The translations under genes and the position numbers were made by a program. DNA of 64,000 nt from Antrihabitans spumae (GTDB taxonomy: Bacteria > Actinomycetota > Actinomycetes > Mycobacteriales > Mycobacteriaceae): positions 1 to 64,000 of the forward strand of contig NZ_JBIMSN010000042.1 in assembly GCF_043944905.1 (NCBI RefSeq). Direction: 5' to 3'. This document shows positions 49,721 to 59,622 of the stretch, piece after piece. Each line of letters opens with the position of its first letter. Positions within the stretch are counted from its first letter, which is position 1. Under the pieces are notes generated by a model that ran no database searches, was not told the DNA's origin, and saw nothing but the letters and a program-made list of their open reading frames with translations.

Positions 49721-50372
49721 CCGGTTCCGATCGTTGGCGCTCCTAGCGGGCGCTGTGGTCGCGTTGGTTGCCGTCGTTCTGCTTGCTGGCATTGCGAGTA
49801 AGCCCAACGACGCCTCGATTGCGACAGACCGTCTCGGTCCGGATCAGGGTGAGCAGGTCGACGCCTATCTGGAGCGGGCGCGCGGGACACTCGGCGAAAC
49901 GGGGGAGCCGCGGTATGCCCTCGTCTCGTTCACTACGGAACTGAGACCAGAAGCGGCAGTGCAGGTGGCGGGCAACGTGCGGATCTCGCAGGTGCTGCAT
50001 CGAGTGCCGATCGCGCGGGTCCAGACTCGGCTGGTCGTCATCGATGTGCCCGACAGCAGCGCCGCGGTGCTCGAGTCGGCGAAATCGGCTGCCTCGCAAC
50101 TCCTGTCGACGCCGGCACGCGACGACCGCGGCACCCGTGTCGATCGGGTGTCCGGCGCGAGGCTTGAAGAGGGGTGCGCCTGCGTTGTCGGACTCACGGT
50201 TCGGGGTACGCCGCACCAACTGACCGAATTAGCGCAGCGCAACGGTGTTCGCGCTGTCGAAGCGTTGCCCGCGGACGCCGTGTTCGGCCGTTTCGCGGTC
50301 GTCCCGCTGCTGCCCGAACAGACGGATGTCGTCGGTCCGGTCCCCGACGACGGCGAAATTCCGCCCGCCTAG
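49713..50372 (+). CDS. Membrane-anchored protein of unknown function
   Basis: About 219 aa from GTG 49713 (TTG 49698 and GTG 49710 are in frame too). One N-terminal transmembrane helix (about 5-27) and an extracytoplasmic domain of about 190 residues with paired cysteines (EEGCACVVGL). I do not recognise the family; the ALVSFTTELRPEAAVQVAGNVRI-type stretch suggests an alpha/beta fold. The start overlaps the rluD stop by 8 nt, so it belongs to the lspA-rluD transcript. It converges with ctpE, 8 bp away. Confidence 0.72.
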   Translation: MRDRFRSLALLAGAVVALVAVVLLAGIASKPNDASIATDRLGPDQGEQVDAYLERARGTLGETGEPRYALVSFTTELRPEAAVQVAGNVRISQVLHRVPIARVQTRLVVIDVPDSSAAVLESAKSAASQLLSTPARDDRGTRVDRVSGARLEEGCACVVGLTVRGTPHQLTELAQRNGVRAVEALPADAVFGRFAVVPLLPEQTDVVGPVPDDGEIPPA

Positions 50373-50380
50373 TCGCCCGC

Positions 50381-52789
50381 TTAGTCGTCCGTGTCGGCGT
50401 CGTTGGCGCTCGCCATCCGAACCCCGATCCGGGACGCGATCTCGACGAGCACCATGCCGATCGCGCCGATGATCAGCGCGGCCACCGTCACGTCGACGTT
50501 GGTCGGATCGAGCTTGAAGAACGTTCGGGTGAACGGCAGTGCGAACAGGATCAGGTACCCGGCCACCGAACCCGCGATCAACACGATCTTCCACCAGTTG
50601 TACGGCCGCGCGACGATGGCCAGCACCCACACAGCGATCATGATCAGGGTGATCAGAGCGGCCGTGCCTGCCTGGACCACCTGCTCGTCGGTCGCATCGG
50701 GTCCCGCGTACGCGATCAGGTAGGAGACGAAGGTCGCGATGCCGATGACGATGCCGGACGGGATCGCCAACCGCATGACCCGCGGAACGAATCCGGTACG
50801 AGCGCGTTCGTTGTTCGGGGCGAGCGACAGGATGAATGCCGGGATGCCGATCGTGAACCACGCTGCGATCGTGACGTGCCGTGGCAGGAACGGGTAGGGG
50901 ACAGGATCGAAACCGAAGATCTGCGACACCACGCCGGCCAGACCGATCAGGAACGCGAGCAGGACCGAATACACGGTTTTGGTGAGGAACAGATTCGAGA
51001 CACGCTCGATGTTGCCGATCACCCGACGACCTTCGGCGACGACGTAGGGGAGCGTCGCGAACTTGTTGTCCAACAACACGATCTGAGCGACCGCCCTCGT
51101 CGCCGGGCTACCCGATCCCATCGAGACGCCGATATCGGCGTCTTTGAGAGCAAGGACGTCGTTTACGCCGTCACCGGTCATCGCGACCGTGTGGCCGCGC
51201 GACTGCAGTGCCGCAACCATTTCGCGTTTCTGGTCGGGCCGAACCCTGCCGAAGGTCGTCGATTCTTCGAGCGTCGCAGCGAGTTGCTCACGCTCGGAGG
51301 GCAATTGGCGAGCGTCGATCGGTCGGTCGCCACCGGGTAGCCCGAGCGACCCTGCGACCGCACCGACCGACACCGCGTTGTCGCCTGAGATCACCTTCAC
51401 CGAAACATTCTGGCTGGCAAAGTAATCCAACGTGTCCCTGGCGTCAGGGCGGACCCGCTGCTCGAGCACGACCAGTGCCTGCGGGGTGACGACGCCTGGT
51501 GCGTCTGGTGCGTCGACGGGTCGGTCGCTGCTGCCGAGAAGCAGGACGCGCAATCCCGCCGAGCCGATGCTTTCGGCGTTACGGGCCATGTCGCTGTCGG
51601 GATCGAGCAGGATGTCCGGTGCGCCGAGCAGCCAATTGCCGTTGTCGCCGTAGGAGAGTCCGCTCCACTTCTTCGCCGACGAGAACGGCGCAACGCCGCT
51701 CTCGACCCAACCGGGCTTGTCCGGAAAGGCTTCGGCCAGAGCCTGAACGCTCGCATTGGGACGCGGATCGTCGGCGGCCATCGACGCGAGTGCCTGCTGC
51801 AGTGTCTCTTCGGATTCGGCTCCCTCGACGCGCTGCAGTTCCGAGAGTCGCATGCCGTTCTCGGTCAGCGTTCCGGTCTTGTCGGCACAGACGACGTCGA
51901 CACGGGCGAGGCCTTCGATCGCCGGCAATTCCTGGACGAGGCACTGGCGCTGGCCGAGGCGAACGACGCCGACCGCGAAGGCGATCGACGTCATCAGCAC
52001 GAGGCCTTCGGGGACCATAGGCACGAGAGCGGCGACCATGCCGTTGACGGCGGGACGCCAGGACTGACCGCTGGAGAACAGCTGGTTGTAGATGATCAGC
52101 GCGCCGGCCGGAATCATCAGGTAGGTAATGAATTTGAGGATCTTGTTGATGCCGGACTGCAACTCCGAATGCACGAGCGTGAACTTGCTCGCCTCGTCCG
52201 CCAGCTTCGCGGCGTAGGCGTCGCGGCCGACTTTCGTTGCGCGATACGCGCCGCTGCCCGCGACGACGTAACTGCCGGAGAGCACTTCCGCGTCGACGAC
52301 CTTGTGAACGGGGTCGGCCTCGCCGGTGAGCAGCGACTCGTCGATCTCGAGGCTGGAGGATTCTCCCACCGTACCGTCGACGACGATCTGATCGCCGGGT
52401 CCGAGTTCGATGATGTCGTCGAGAACGACCTCTTTAGGTGATACCGCATGCGCCTTGCCGTCTCGGCGCACGATGGGCTTGGCCTGACTGACGATCGCGA
52501 GCTTGTCGAGAGTCCGTTTGGCTCGGGTCTCCTGGATGATGCCGATGCTGCTGTTCGCCACGATAAGCAAACCGAACATGCCGTCGATGATCGAACCGGT
52601 CGCGACGACGAGGATGAACAGCACGCCGAGGATTGCGTTGATTCGAGTGAACACGTTGGCGCGGATGATGTCCTTGACCGAGCGGCTCGCGCGGTCGGGT
52701 ACGTCGTTGGACAGCCCCTTGGCACGCCGATCTTCGACTTCGGCCGAGGTGAGTCCGCTGCTCAGCGGTACGTGTGTGGCGATCGACAT
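50381..52789 (-). CDS. ctpE: P-type cation ATPase, CtpE-like (probable calcium uptake)
   Basis: Membrane ATPase of 802 aa. Visible: actuator motif LLTGEADPV, the phosphorylated DKTGTLT (Asp303), MTGDGVNDVLALKDADIGVSMGSG in the hinge, and about ten transmembrane segments. The ion-site helix reads VPMVPEGLVLMTS; the PEGL form instead of PEML marks the CtpE group. Mycobacterial CtpE is implicated in Ca2+ uptake and surface integrity. ATG at 52789. In M. tuberculosis ctpE lies elsewhere (Rv0908), so its place here differs. Confidence 0.87.
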   Translation of the reverse strand: MSIATHVPLSSGLTSAEVEDRRAKGLSNDVPDRASRSVKDIIRANVFTRINAILGVLFILVVATGSIIDGMFGLLIVANSSIGIIQETRAKRTLDKLAIVSQAKPIVRRDGKAHAVSPKEVVLDDIIELGPGDQIVVDGTVGESSSLEIDESLLTGEADPVHKVVDAEVLSGSYVVAGSGAYRATKVGRDAYAAKLADEASKFTLVHSELQSGINKILKFITYLMIPAGALIIYNQLFSSGQSWRPAVNGMVAALVPMVPEGLVLMTSIAFAVGVVRLGQRQCLVQELPAIEGLARVDVVCADKTGTLTENGMRLSELQRVEGAESEETLQQALASMAADDPRPNASVQALAEAFPDKPGWVESGVAPFSSAKKWSGLSYGDNGNWLLGAPDILLDPDSDMARNAESIGSAGLRVLLLGSSDRPVDAPDAPGVVTPQALVVLEQRVRPDARDTLDYFASQNVSVKVISGDNAVSVGAVAGSLGLPGGDRPIDARQLPSEREQLAATLEESTTFGRVRPDQKREMVAALQSRGHTVAMTGDGVNDVLALKDADIGVSMGSGSPATRAVAQIVLLDNKFATLPYVVAEGRRVIGNIERVSNLFLTKTVYSVLLAFLIGLAGVVSQIFGFDPVPYPFLPRHVTIAAWFTIGIPAFILSLAPNNERARTGFVPRVMRLAIPSGIVIGIATFVSYLIAYAGPDATDEQVVQAGTAALITLIMIAVWVLAIVARPYNWWKIVLIAGSVAGYLILFALPFTRTFFKLDPTNVDVTVAALIIGAIGMVLVEIASRIGVRMASANDADTDD

Positions 52790-52874
52790 GCGAAAAGGGT
52801 AGGCGTTCGCGGTCGGCCGTGGTGCCCGGACTCCGACTCGGCTGCACTCGGATGCGGTGGCTACCCTCGTTCGA

Positions 52875-53783
52875 GTGAAACCGACTCCGACGAGCGAGCA
52901 GCAGCCGTCGCAGTCGGGTCTCGCATTCGGAGCGGGTGCCTACTTCATGTGGGGCCTGTTCCCCGCGTTCTTCGGTTTGCTTGCGTTCGCAGGGCCGATC
53001 GAGATCCTCGCGCACCGCATTCTGTGGACGCTCGCCGTGATGCTGATCGTTCTTGCCGTCCTCGGCCGGTTGGGGCGGCTGCGGGGGATAGCGCCACGAG
53101 TCTGGCTGCTGGTCGCCGCCGCATCGGCCGCGATCGCGATCAACTGGGGTGTCTACGTGTACGGCGTCACGTCCGAACAGGTCGTGCAGTGTGCGCTCGG
53201 CTACTTCATAAACCCGCTCGTGAGTGTGTTGCTCGGTGTCGTGATCTTCCGGGAGCGACTCGACCCCGCGCAGATCGTCGCGTTGGTGCTGGCCGGTGTC
53301 GCGGTGATCGTGTTGACGATCGATTACGGCCACCCGCCCTATATCGCGCTGGTCCTTGCCTGCAGCTTCGCGACGTACGGTCTGGTCAAGAAGGTCGTCC
53401 CGCTCGATCCGCTGCGCAGTCTGACCGCGGAAGGTCTGGTTGCGGCGCCTTTCGCTCTCGCCTACATCGGCTATCTGTTCGTCATCGGCACCGCGACGGT
53501 CGACGACAACGTCGGTCAGCTGCTGCTGTTGCTGGTCTGCGGACCGGTGACCACGTTGCCGCTGCTGTTCTTCGGCGCAGCTGCCCAACGGCTGCCGCTG
53601 GTCACGATGGGGATCCTGCAATATCTGACGCCCGCACTCCAGATGGCTTGGGGCGTAGCCGTTGTCGGTGAGGACATGCCCGGTTCGCGGTGGATCGGTT
53701 TCGGGCTGATCTGGATTGCGCTCGTGGTGTTCACGACCGACATGGTGTGGCGGGTGAGGCGGTCTCGTAGGCCACATCCGTAA
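52875..53783 (+). CDS. rarD: RarD/EamA family transporter
   Basis: Drug/metabolite transporter superfamily permease of about 302 aa with ten transmembrane segments. RarD signatures: GAYFMWGLFPAFFGLLAFAGPIEILAHRILW in the first two helices, NWGVYVYGV, ALGYFINPLVSVLLGVVIFRERL and GILQYLTPALQM. Substrate unknown. GTG 52875 is preferred because the RarD fold begins soon after; GTG 52857 adds six residues. Divergent from ctpE and followed by dnaE1. Confidence 0.88.
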   Translation: MKPTPTSEQQPSQSGLAFGAGAYFMWGLFPAFFGLLAFAGPIEILAHRILWTLAVMLIVLAVLGRLGRLRGIAPRVWLLVAAASAAIAINWGVYVYGVTSEQVVQCALGYFINPLVSVLLGVVIFRERLDPAQIVALVLAGVAVIVLTIDYGHPPYIALVLACSFATYGLVKKVVPLDPLRSLTAEGLVAAPFALAYIGYLFVIGTATVDDNVGQLLLLLVCGPVTTLPLLFFGAAAQRLPLVTMGILQYLTPALQMAWGVAVVGEDMPGSRWIGFGLIWIALVVFTTDMVWRVRRSRRPHP

Positions 53784-53868
53784 CAGTTGTCACGTGCCAG
53801 CGCGCCTCGTCGACGTGTCGGTCCACCCGCCTAGACTCGCAAGGACTCCAAACCCGAAAGGCCTCCCG

Positions 53869-56800
53869 TTGGCTGACTCGTTCGTTCATCTGCACAACCA
53901 CACCGAGTACTCGATGCTCGACGGTGCGGCCAAGATTTCGCCACTTTTCGAAGAGGCGCAGCGGCTGGGAATGAACGCGGTCGGCATGACCGACCACGGC
54001 AACATGTACGGCGCGTCGGAGTTCTACAACTCGGCCATCAAGCACGACATCAAGCCGATCATCGGCATCGAGGCCTACATTGCACCGGCGTCGCGCTTCG
54101 ACACCAAACGCATCCTGTGGGGCGATCGCAGTCAGAAGTCCGACGACGTGTCCGGCAGTGGCTCCTACACCCACATGACGATGGTCGCCGCCAACGCGAC
54201 CGGCCTGCGCAACCTGTTCAAGCTGTCGTCGCGGGCCTCGCTGGAAGGTCAGCTCGGCAAGTGGGCGCGGATGGACGAGGAGATCATCGCCGAGCATGCC
54301 GAGGGGATCATCGCCACGACCGGTTGCCCGTCGGGTGAGGTGCAGACCCGGCTGCGGCTCGGCCACGACCGTGAGGCGCTCGAGGCCGCGGCCAAGTGGC
54401 AGGAAATTTTCGGGAAGGAGAACTTCTTCCTGGAACTGATGGATCACGGGCTTTCGATCGAACGGCGGGTTCGTGAGGGACTGCTCGAGATCGGCAAGAC
54501 GCTGGAGATTCCGCCGCTCGCGACCAACGACTGCCATTACGTCACCAAGGAAGCCGCCGAGAACCACGAGGCGCTGCTCTGCATCCAGACCGGCAAGACG
54601 CTGTCGGACCCGACGCGCTTCAAGTTCGACGGCGACGGTTACTACCTCAAGTCCGCGGCCGAGATGCGCGCGCTGTGGGACGACCAGGTGCCCGGTGCCT
54701 GTGATTCGACACTGTTGATCGCCGAGCGCGTCGAGTCCTACAAGGACGTGTGGGAGTTCCGCGACCGGATGCCGGTGTTCCCGGTGCCAGACGGCGAAGA
54801 CCAGAACTCTTGGCTGCGTAAGGAAGTCGACCGCGGCCTGGCCAGACGCTTCCCGGACGGTGTGCCCGACGAGTACTACACGCGCGCCTACTTCGAGCTC
54901 GACGTCATCAAGCAGAAGGGTTTCCCGGCGTACTTCCTCGTCGTCGGCGACCTCGTGTCGCACGCGAGGGAGGTCGGCATCCACGTCGGGCCCGGTCGTG
55001 GTTCGGCCGCAGGCTCGCTGGTCGCCTACTCGCTGGGCATCACCAACATCGATCCCATTCCGTACGGGCTGCTCTTCGAGCGGTTCCTCAACCCGGAACG
55101 TCCGTCCGCACCCGATATCGATATCGACTTCGACGACCGCCGCCGCGGCGAGATGGTCCGCTACGCGACCGAGAAGTGGGGCAGCGACAAGGTCGCCCAG
55201 GTCATCACGTTCGGCACCATCAAGACCAAGGCTGCGATCAAGGACTCCGCGCGAGTTCAGTTCGGCCAGCCAGGGTTTGCGATCGCGGATCAGATCACCA
55301 AGGCACTGCCGCCGCCGATCATGGCCAAGGACATCTCGGTCGCAGGTATCACCGACCCGACGCACGAGCGGTACAAGGAAGCCGTCGAGGTTCGCGCGCT
55401 CATCGATTCCAATCCCGATGTCGCGAAGATCTACAAGACGGCACGCGGACTCGAAGGGCTGATCCGAAACGCGGGTGTGCACGCGTGCGCGGTGATCATG
55501 TCGTCCGAGCCGCTGGTAGATGCGATTCCGCTGTGGAAGCGCGCGCAGGACGGCGCGATCATCACCGGCTGGGACTATCCGTCGTGCGAGGCCATCGGCC
55601 TGCTGAAGATGGACTTCCTCGGCCTGCGGAACTTGACGATCATGGGCGACGCGATCGTCAACATCAAGGCGAACCGCGGCATCGACATCGTCCTGGACAA
55701 CCTGCCGCTCGATGACCCGGCGACCTACGAATTGCTTTCGCGCGGTGACACGTTGGGTGTGTTCCAGCTCGAAGGCGGACCCATGCGGGACCTGCTGCGC
55801 AGGATGGGCCCGACCACTTTCGCCGACGTCATCGCCGTCATCGCGCTGTACCGGCCCGGCCCGATGGGCATGAACGCGCACAACGACTACGCCGACCGCA
55901 AGAACGGGCGGCAGCCGATCACCCCGATCCATCCGGAGCTCGAAGAACCGCTGAAGGACATCCTCGGCGACACCTACGGCTTGATCGTCTACCAAGAGCA
56001 GATCATGTTCATCGCCCAGAAGGTCGCCGGCTACTCGATGGGTAAGGCCGATGCGCTCCGCAAGGCCATGGGCAAGAAGAAGCTCGAGGTACTCGAAGCG
56101 GAGTACAAGGGCTTCCATGCCGGCATGGTCGCGAACGGCTTCTCCGAGAAGGCCGTCAAGGCGCTGTGGGACACGATCCTCCCGTTCGCGGGGTACGCAT
56201 TCAACAAGTCGCACGCCGCCGGCTACGGCCTTGTCTCGTACTGGACCGCCTATCTGAAGGCGAATTACACCGCCGAGTACATGGCAGGCCTGCTGACCAG
56301 CGTCGGCGACGACAAGGACAAGGCGGCCATGTACCTGGCCGACTGCCGTAGGCTCGCCATCTCGGTGCTGCCGCCGGACGTCAACGAGTCCGAGCACAAC
56401 TTTGCGTCGGTCGGTACCGACATCAGGTTCGGGCTCGGCGCGGTGCGCAACGTCGGGTCCAACGTGGTCGCCGCGATCATCGAAGCGCGCAAGGAGAAGT
56501 CGGCCTTCACCGACTTCTCCGACTATCTGAACAAGATCGACGCGACGGCCTGCAACAAGAAGGTCACCGAGTCGTTGATCAAGGCAGGCGGTTTCGACTC
56601 ACTCGGCCATCCGCGCAAGGGCCTGTTGCTCGTGCACGCGGATGCGATCGACGCCGTGATGGGTACGAAGAAGGCCGAAGCGATCGGCCAGTTCGACCTG
56701 TTCGGTGGCGAGGGTGCCGACGAATCCATCTCGTCCGTCTTCAACGTCAAGGTCCCTGACGAAGAGTGGGAGACGAAACATCGTCTTGCCCTGGAACGCG

Positions 56801-57405
56801 AGATGCTCGGCCTCTACGTTTCCGGCCATCCGCTCAACGGCGTCGAACACGTACTCGCGGCGCAGTCGGACACTCAGATCGCGGCGATTCTCGAAGGTGA
56901 CATCAAGGACGGCACCCAGGTGGTCGTCGGCGGCATTCTTGCTTCGGTCAACAGGCGGATCAACAAAAACGGTCTGGCGTGGGCGTCCGCGCAGATCGAG
57001 GATCTGGTCGGCAGCATCGAGGTGCTGTTCTTCCCGCAGGCCTACGCCGTGTACGGCATGGATATCAGCGAAGACTCCGTCGTCCTGGTGAAGGCGCGAG
57101 TGTCGGTACGCGACGACCGGATCTCACTCATCGCGAACGACCTTGCGGTGCCGGACCTTTCGTCGGTCGGCGTGGCGAAGCCGGTTGCGGTCAGCATTCC
57201 GACGAGGGTCTGCACCGAGGACAAGGTGCGCGCACTGAAGAGCATTCTGGCGAGCCATCCCGGCACGGCTGACGTGCACCTGCGTTTGGTCAGCAACAAC
57301 AAGACCACCATGTTGAAGGTGGACGACAGCTATCGCGTCACGCCGTCGTCGGCGTTGATGGGTGATCTGAAAGCGCTACTCGGACCAGGTTGCTTGCCGG
57401 TGTGA
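53869..57405 (+). CDS. dnaE1: DNA polymerase III alpha subunit DnaE1
   Basis: Replicative polymerase, 1178 aa from TTG 53869. PHP domain at the N-terminus (FVHLHNHTEYSMLDG, GMTDHGNMYG) with intact metal ligands, so proofreading is likely, as in mycobacterial DnaE1. The polymerase active site is PDIDIDFDDRRR with aspartates near 416-420; the beta-clamp motif region QFDLFGG is near residue 945, and an OB fold follows. I chose TTG because GAAAGG is 8 nt upstream and the resulting length matches mycobacterial DnaE1; the in-frame GTG at 53794 adds 25 residues unlike the family. TAGACT near 53832 may be its -10 box. Confidence 0.95.
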   Translation: MADSFVHLHNHTEYSMLDGAAKISPLFEEAQRLGMNAVGMTDHGNMYGASEFYNSAIKHDIKPIIGIEAYIAPASRFDTKRILWGDRSQKSDDVSGSGSYTHMTMVAANATGLRNLFKLSSRASLEGQLGKWARMDEEIIAEHAEGIIATTGCPSGEVQTRLRLGHDREALEAAAKWQEIFGKENFFLELMDHGLSIERRVREGLLEIGKTLEIPPLATNDCHYVTKEAAENHEALLCIQTGKTLSDPTRFKFDGDGYYLKSAAEMRALWDDQVPGACDSTLLIAERVESYKDVWEFRDRMPVFPVPDGEDQNSWLRKEVDRGLARRFPDGVPDEYYTRAYFELDVIKQKGFPAYFLVVGDLVSHAREVGIHVGPGRGSAAGSLVAYSLGITNIDPIPYGLLFERFLNPERPSAPDIDIDFDDRRRGEMVRYATEKWGSDKVAQVITFGTIKTKAAIKDSARVQFGQPGFAIADQITKALPPPIMAKDISVAGITDPTHERYKEAVEVRALIDSNPDVAKIYKTARGLEGLIRNAGVHACAVIMSSEPLVDAIPLWKRAQDGAIITGWDYPSCEAIGLLKMDFLGLRNLTIMGDAIVNIKANRGIDIVLDNLPLDDPATYELLSRGDTLGVFQLEGGPMRDLLRRMGPTTFADVIAVIALYRPGPMGMNAHNDYADRKNGRQPITPIHPELEEPLKDILGDTYGLIVYQEQIMFIAQKVAGYSMGKADALRKAMGKKKLEVLEAEYKGFHAGMVANGFSEKAVKALWDTILPFAGYAFNKSHAAGYGLVSYWTAYLKANYTAEYMAGLLTSVGDDKDKAAMYLADCRRLAISVLPPDVNESEHNFASVGTDIRFGLGAVRNVGSNVVAAIIEARKEKSAFTDFSDYLNKIDATACNKKVTESLIKAGGFDSLGHPRKGLLLVHADAIDAVMGTKKAEAIGQFDLFGGEGADESISSVFNVKVPDEEWETKHRLALEREMLGLYVSGHPLNGVEHVLAAQSDTQIAAILEGDIKDGTQVVVGGILASVNRRINKNGLAWASAQIEDLVGSIEVLFFPQAYAVYGMDISEDSVVLVKARVSVRDDRISLIANDLAVPDLSSVGVAKPVAVSIPTRVCTEDKVRALKSILASHPGTADVHLRLVSNNKTTMLKVDDSYRVTPSSALMGDLKALLGPGCLPV

Positions 57406-57410
57406 GCCGA

Positions 57411-58172
57411 CTAGTCGGACCAGTCGATACCGAAGCAGTTGGCCAGCGCGGTACGGCCGTGCTCGGTGACAATCACCGCGCGCCCGCGTGGTGGCCGCTC
57501 GATCCACCGAGCTGAGGTGAAGCGGCCCAACACCGCAGCGCCGAGACCGCCTGCGAGGTGGTGCCGCTGCTCGGTCCAGTCGATGCAGTACCGCAGCGCC
57601 GGCCTTGGCCCATTGGGCAATTCGATGCCGACATCGCTGAGGAAACGTCGTCCCGACGCCGCGAGTTCGTATTCGACGTCGTGGCCCGGACTGCTCGGCG
57701 AGTCGGTCGGGTGCGCGCGCGGGTCGTAGCGCCCGTCGCCGCCGGTGAGCACGTCGTGCTCGAGCAGCGCGCCCATGACGGCCACCCCGAGCCGGCCAGC
57801 GAGGTGGTCGTAACACGTGCGGGCCGAACGCAGCCGAGCCGCTCGGGTGCCGTCTCGCAGCGACGTCACCGGCCGCGAGGGTGCCAGTCTGCCGAGGCGC
57901 TCGAGTAGGTCGGCGATGTCGGGTCCCGCCAGCCGGTAGTACCGGTGCCGTCCGTGGGTCTGCACGGTGAGGAAGCCTGCATCGGTCAGCTTGCCGAGGT
58001 GGCTGCTTGCCGTCGATCGGCTGACCCCCGCCTCGTCGGCGAGCACGCTGGCAGGCAGTGCGCGTCCGTCATCCAGCGCCAACAGCACCCTGCAGCGCGC
58101 GGGGTCGGCCAGCAGCGCTGCAAGCGCAGCAATATCGACTTCGCTGGTTGGCAGTTCGGCTAGCTCACGCAT
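57411..58172 (-). CDS. ArsR-family winged-helix regulator with C-terminal domain
   Basis: Transcriptional regulator of 253 aa. The winged helix is at about residues 10-95 (LLADPARCRVLLALDDGRALPASVLADEAGVSRSTASSHLGKLTDAGFL, seen in parts). The C-terminal half, about 150 residues, is not in classical ArsR repressors; it contains RYCIDWTEQRHHLAGGLGAAVL and a second winged-helix-like end. This longer type is common in actinobacteria and often paired with an efflux gene. ATG at 58172 with GGAGGAGG upstream; it overlaps the MFS stop by 8 nt, so it is the second gene of that operon. Confidence 0.86.
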   Translation of the reverse strand: MRELAELPTSEVDIAALAALLADPARCRVLLALDDGRALPASVLADEAGVSRSTASSHLGKLTDAGFLTVQTHGRHRYYRLAGPDIADLLERLGRLAPSRPVTSLRDGTRAARLRSARTCYDHLAGRLGVAVMGALLEHDVLTGGDGRYDPRAHPTDSPSSPGHDVEYELAASGRRFLSDVGIELPNGPRPALRYCIDWTEQRHHLAGGLGAAVLGRFTSARWIERPPRGRAVIVTEHGRTALANCFGIDWSD

Positions 58173-59535
58173 GGCAGACCTCCTCCTTCGGCGCAGTCTC
58201 CTGCGATCGTCCCCTTCCGGTGTACCCGAACACCACGACAGCGCCGAGCAGTTCGACGACCCCACCGGTGAGCACCGCGGCCCGGGCGCCCGCCAGAGCC
58301 AACACGGTTCCCATCACGGCTACGCCGACGGTGATCCCGACCAGTCGGGCGAGGTTGACGAGGCCTGACGTCACGCCCGCGCGGGACACGGATACCGTGT
58401 TCATGGCCGCGCTGACCGCAGGGCCGGTGTTCAGCGCGAGTCCAGCGCCTGCCAGCACGAATGCCATTTCCAGCAGCCACAGCTCGGCTTCAGGACCGAC
58501 CAGCGCGTAGAGCAGCATCCCCGCGCCCATCAGCACCAGGCCCGCCGTCATCGGAAGTCTTGGGCCCGACCGCCGCGCCAGCACGTTGGCCACCGGGATG
58601 AGCGCCAGGTAGGTCAGTGGCATCGGGAGGAACGCCACCGCAGTGGCCAGTGCGTCGACGCCGCGCTGCTGCTGAAACGCCAGGCTGTTCACGAGCAGCA
58701 TTCCGTAGGTGCCGAACGTCATCGCGAAGATCGCCGCCAGGGCGATCAGCAGGCGTCGGTTGCCGAGGAAGTCCGGCGGGAGCATGGCGTGCGGGACCCG
58801 GCGCTGGTGCCGGACGAGCGCAATTCCACTGGCCGCGACCAACGCGGCCAGCACAGCGCTCGGCCCCACGCCGACGGTGCGACCTTCGACGAGCACGACG
58901 GTCAGCGTGCCAAGGGTGAGCATGAGCAGCGCCTGTCCGAACGGATCGACCCTGCCGGCGACGGGATTTCGGGATTCGGGCAGATACCTCAGCGACATCG
59001 CCAGCGCGACGAGTCCGACCGGTGCGTTGACCCAGAAGATGTACCGCCAGCCAACTGAATCGGTCAGAAAGCCGCCGACGATCGGACCGAGCGCGGCGCT
59101 GGAGGCGGCGGCCACTGCCCACGCCGCGGTTGCCCTTGCCCGCCCGGCGGCATCGGGAAACGCCGCCGCCGCGACGGCCAACCCCTGCGGCAGCATCAGT
59201 GCGGCGCCGACCCCTTGCACGGCTCGGGCCGCGAGCAGCGTGCCGAGGCTCGGCGCCAACGCACATACCAGCGATGAGGCGACGAACGCACCCAACCCGA
59301 TCCGCAAAAGTCGCCGTCGCCCGAAGCGATCACCGAGCGAGCCTGCCGTCAACAGCACGGCGGCGAACGTCACGTTGTAGGCGTCGACCGTCCATTGGGC
59401 CGCTGATACATCTCCGCCTAGGTCGTGCTGAATCGCGGGCAGTGCCAGGTTGACGGCATTGCTGTCGATGAGGCCGACGAACAATCCGAGGTACGCAGCG
59501 ATCAAGACGAGTGTGGGAGATCGGTGGAAAGCCAT
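58165..59535 (-). CDS. MFS drug-efflux transporter (DHA2-like)
   Basis: Major facilitator protein of 456 aa with 12-14 transmembrane segments. Seen: DSNAVNLALPAIQHDLGGDVSAAQWTVDAYNV, the motif A loop GSLGDRFGRRRLL, and motif C GPIVGGFLTDSVGWRYIFWVN, typical of H+-antiport multidrug pumps. The substrate is unknown. ATG at 59535; an imperfect dyad lies just upstream. Its gene precedes and overlaps the ArsR-type regulator, suggesting ligand-controlled efflux. Confidence 0.88.
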   Translation of the reverse strand: MAFHRSPTLVLIAAYLGLFVGLIDSNAVNLALPAIQHDLGGDVSAAQWTVDAYNVTFAAVLLTAGSLGDRFGRRRLLRIGLGAFVASSLVCALAPSLGTLLAARAVQGVGAALMLPQGLAVAAAAFPDAAGRARATAAWAVAAASSAALGPIVGGFLTDSVGWRYIFWVNAPVGLVALAMSLRYLPESRNPVAGRVDPFGQALLMLTLGTLTVVLVEGRTVGVGPSAVLAALVAASGIALVRHQRRVPHAMLPPDFLGNRRLLIALAAIFAMTFGTYGMLLVNSLAFQQQRGVDALATAVAFLPMPLTYLALIPVANVLARRSGPRLPMTAGLVLMGAGMLLYALVGPEAELWLLEMAFVLAGAGLALNTGPAVSAAMNTVSVSRAGVTSGLVNLARLVGITVGVAVMGTVLALAGARAAVLTGGVVELLGAVVVFGYTGRGRSQETAPKEEVCHA

Positions 59536-59537
59536 AA

Positions 59538-59555
59538 TTGCACGTTAAGTGCGAA
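59538..59555. promoter_or_regulatory. Candidate operator of the MFS-ArsR operon
   Basis: TTGCACGTTAAGTGCGAA has symmetric arms TTGCAC and GTGCGAA around GTTAA (one unpaired base). It begins 3 bp upstream of the MFS start codon, where bound repressor would block initiation. The link to the ArsR-type protein is inferred from gene order. Confidence 0.45.
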
Positions 59556-59622
59556 ATGATTCGATGCCGATCGAACCGTTGGTCGTCAGAACTCTCTCGT
59601 CGCGACGGCTATGGAGAAAGCG

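Noticed and set aside
53731..56397. Very long open frame (888 codons) antisense to dnaE1
   Set aside because: It mirrors the codon pattern of dnaE1 in GC-rich DNA, has no family features and no start signals.
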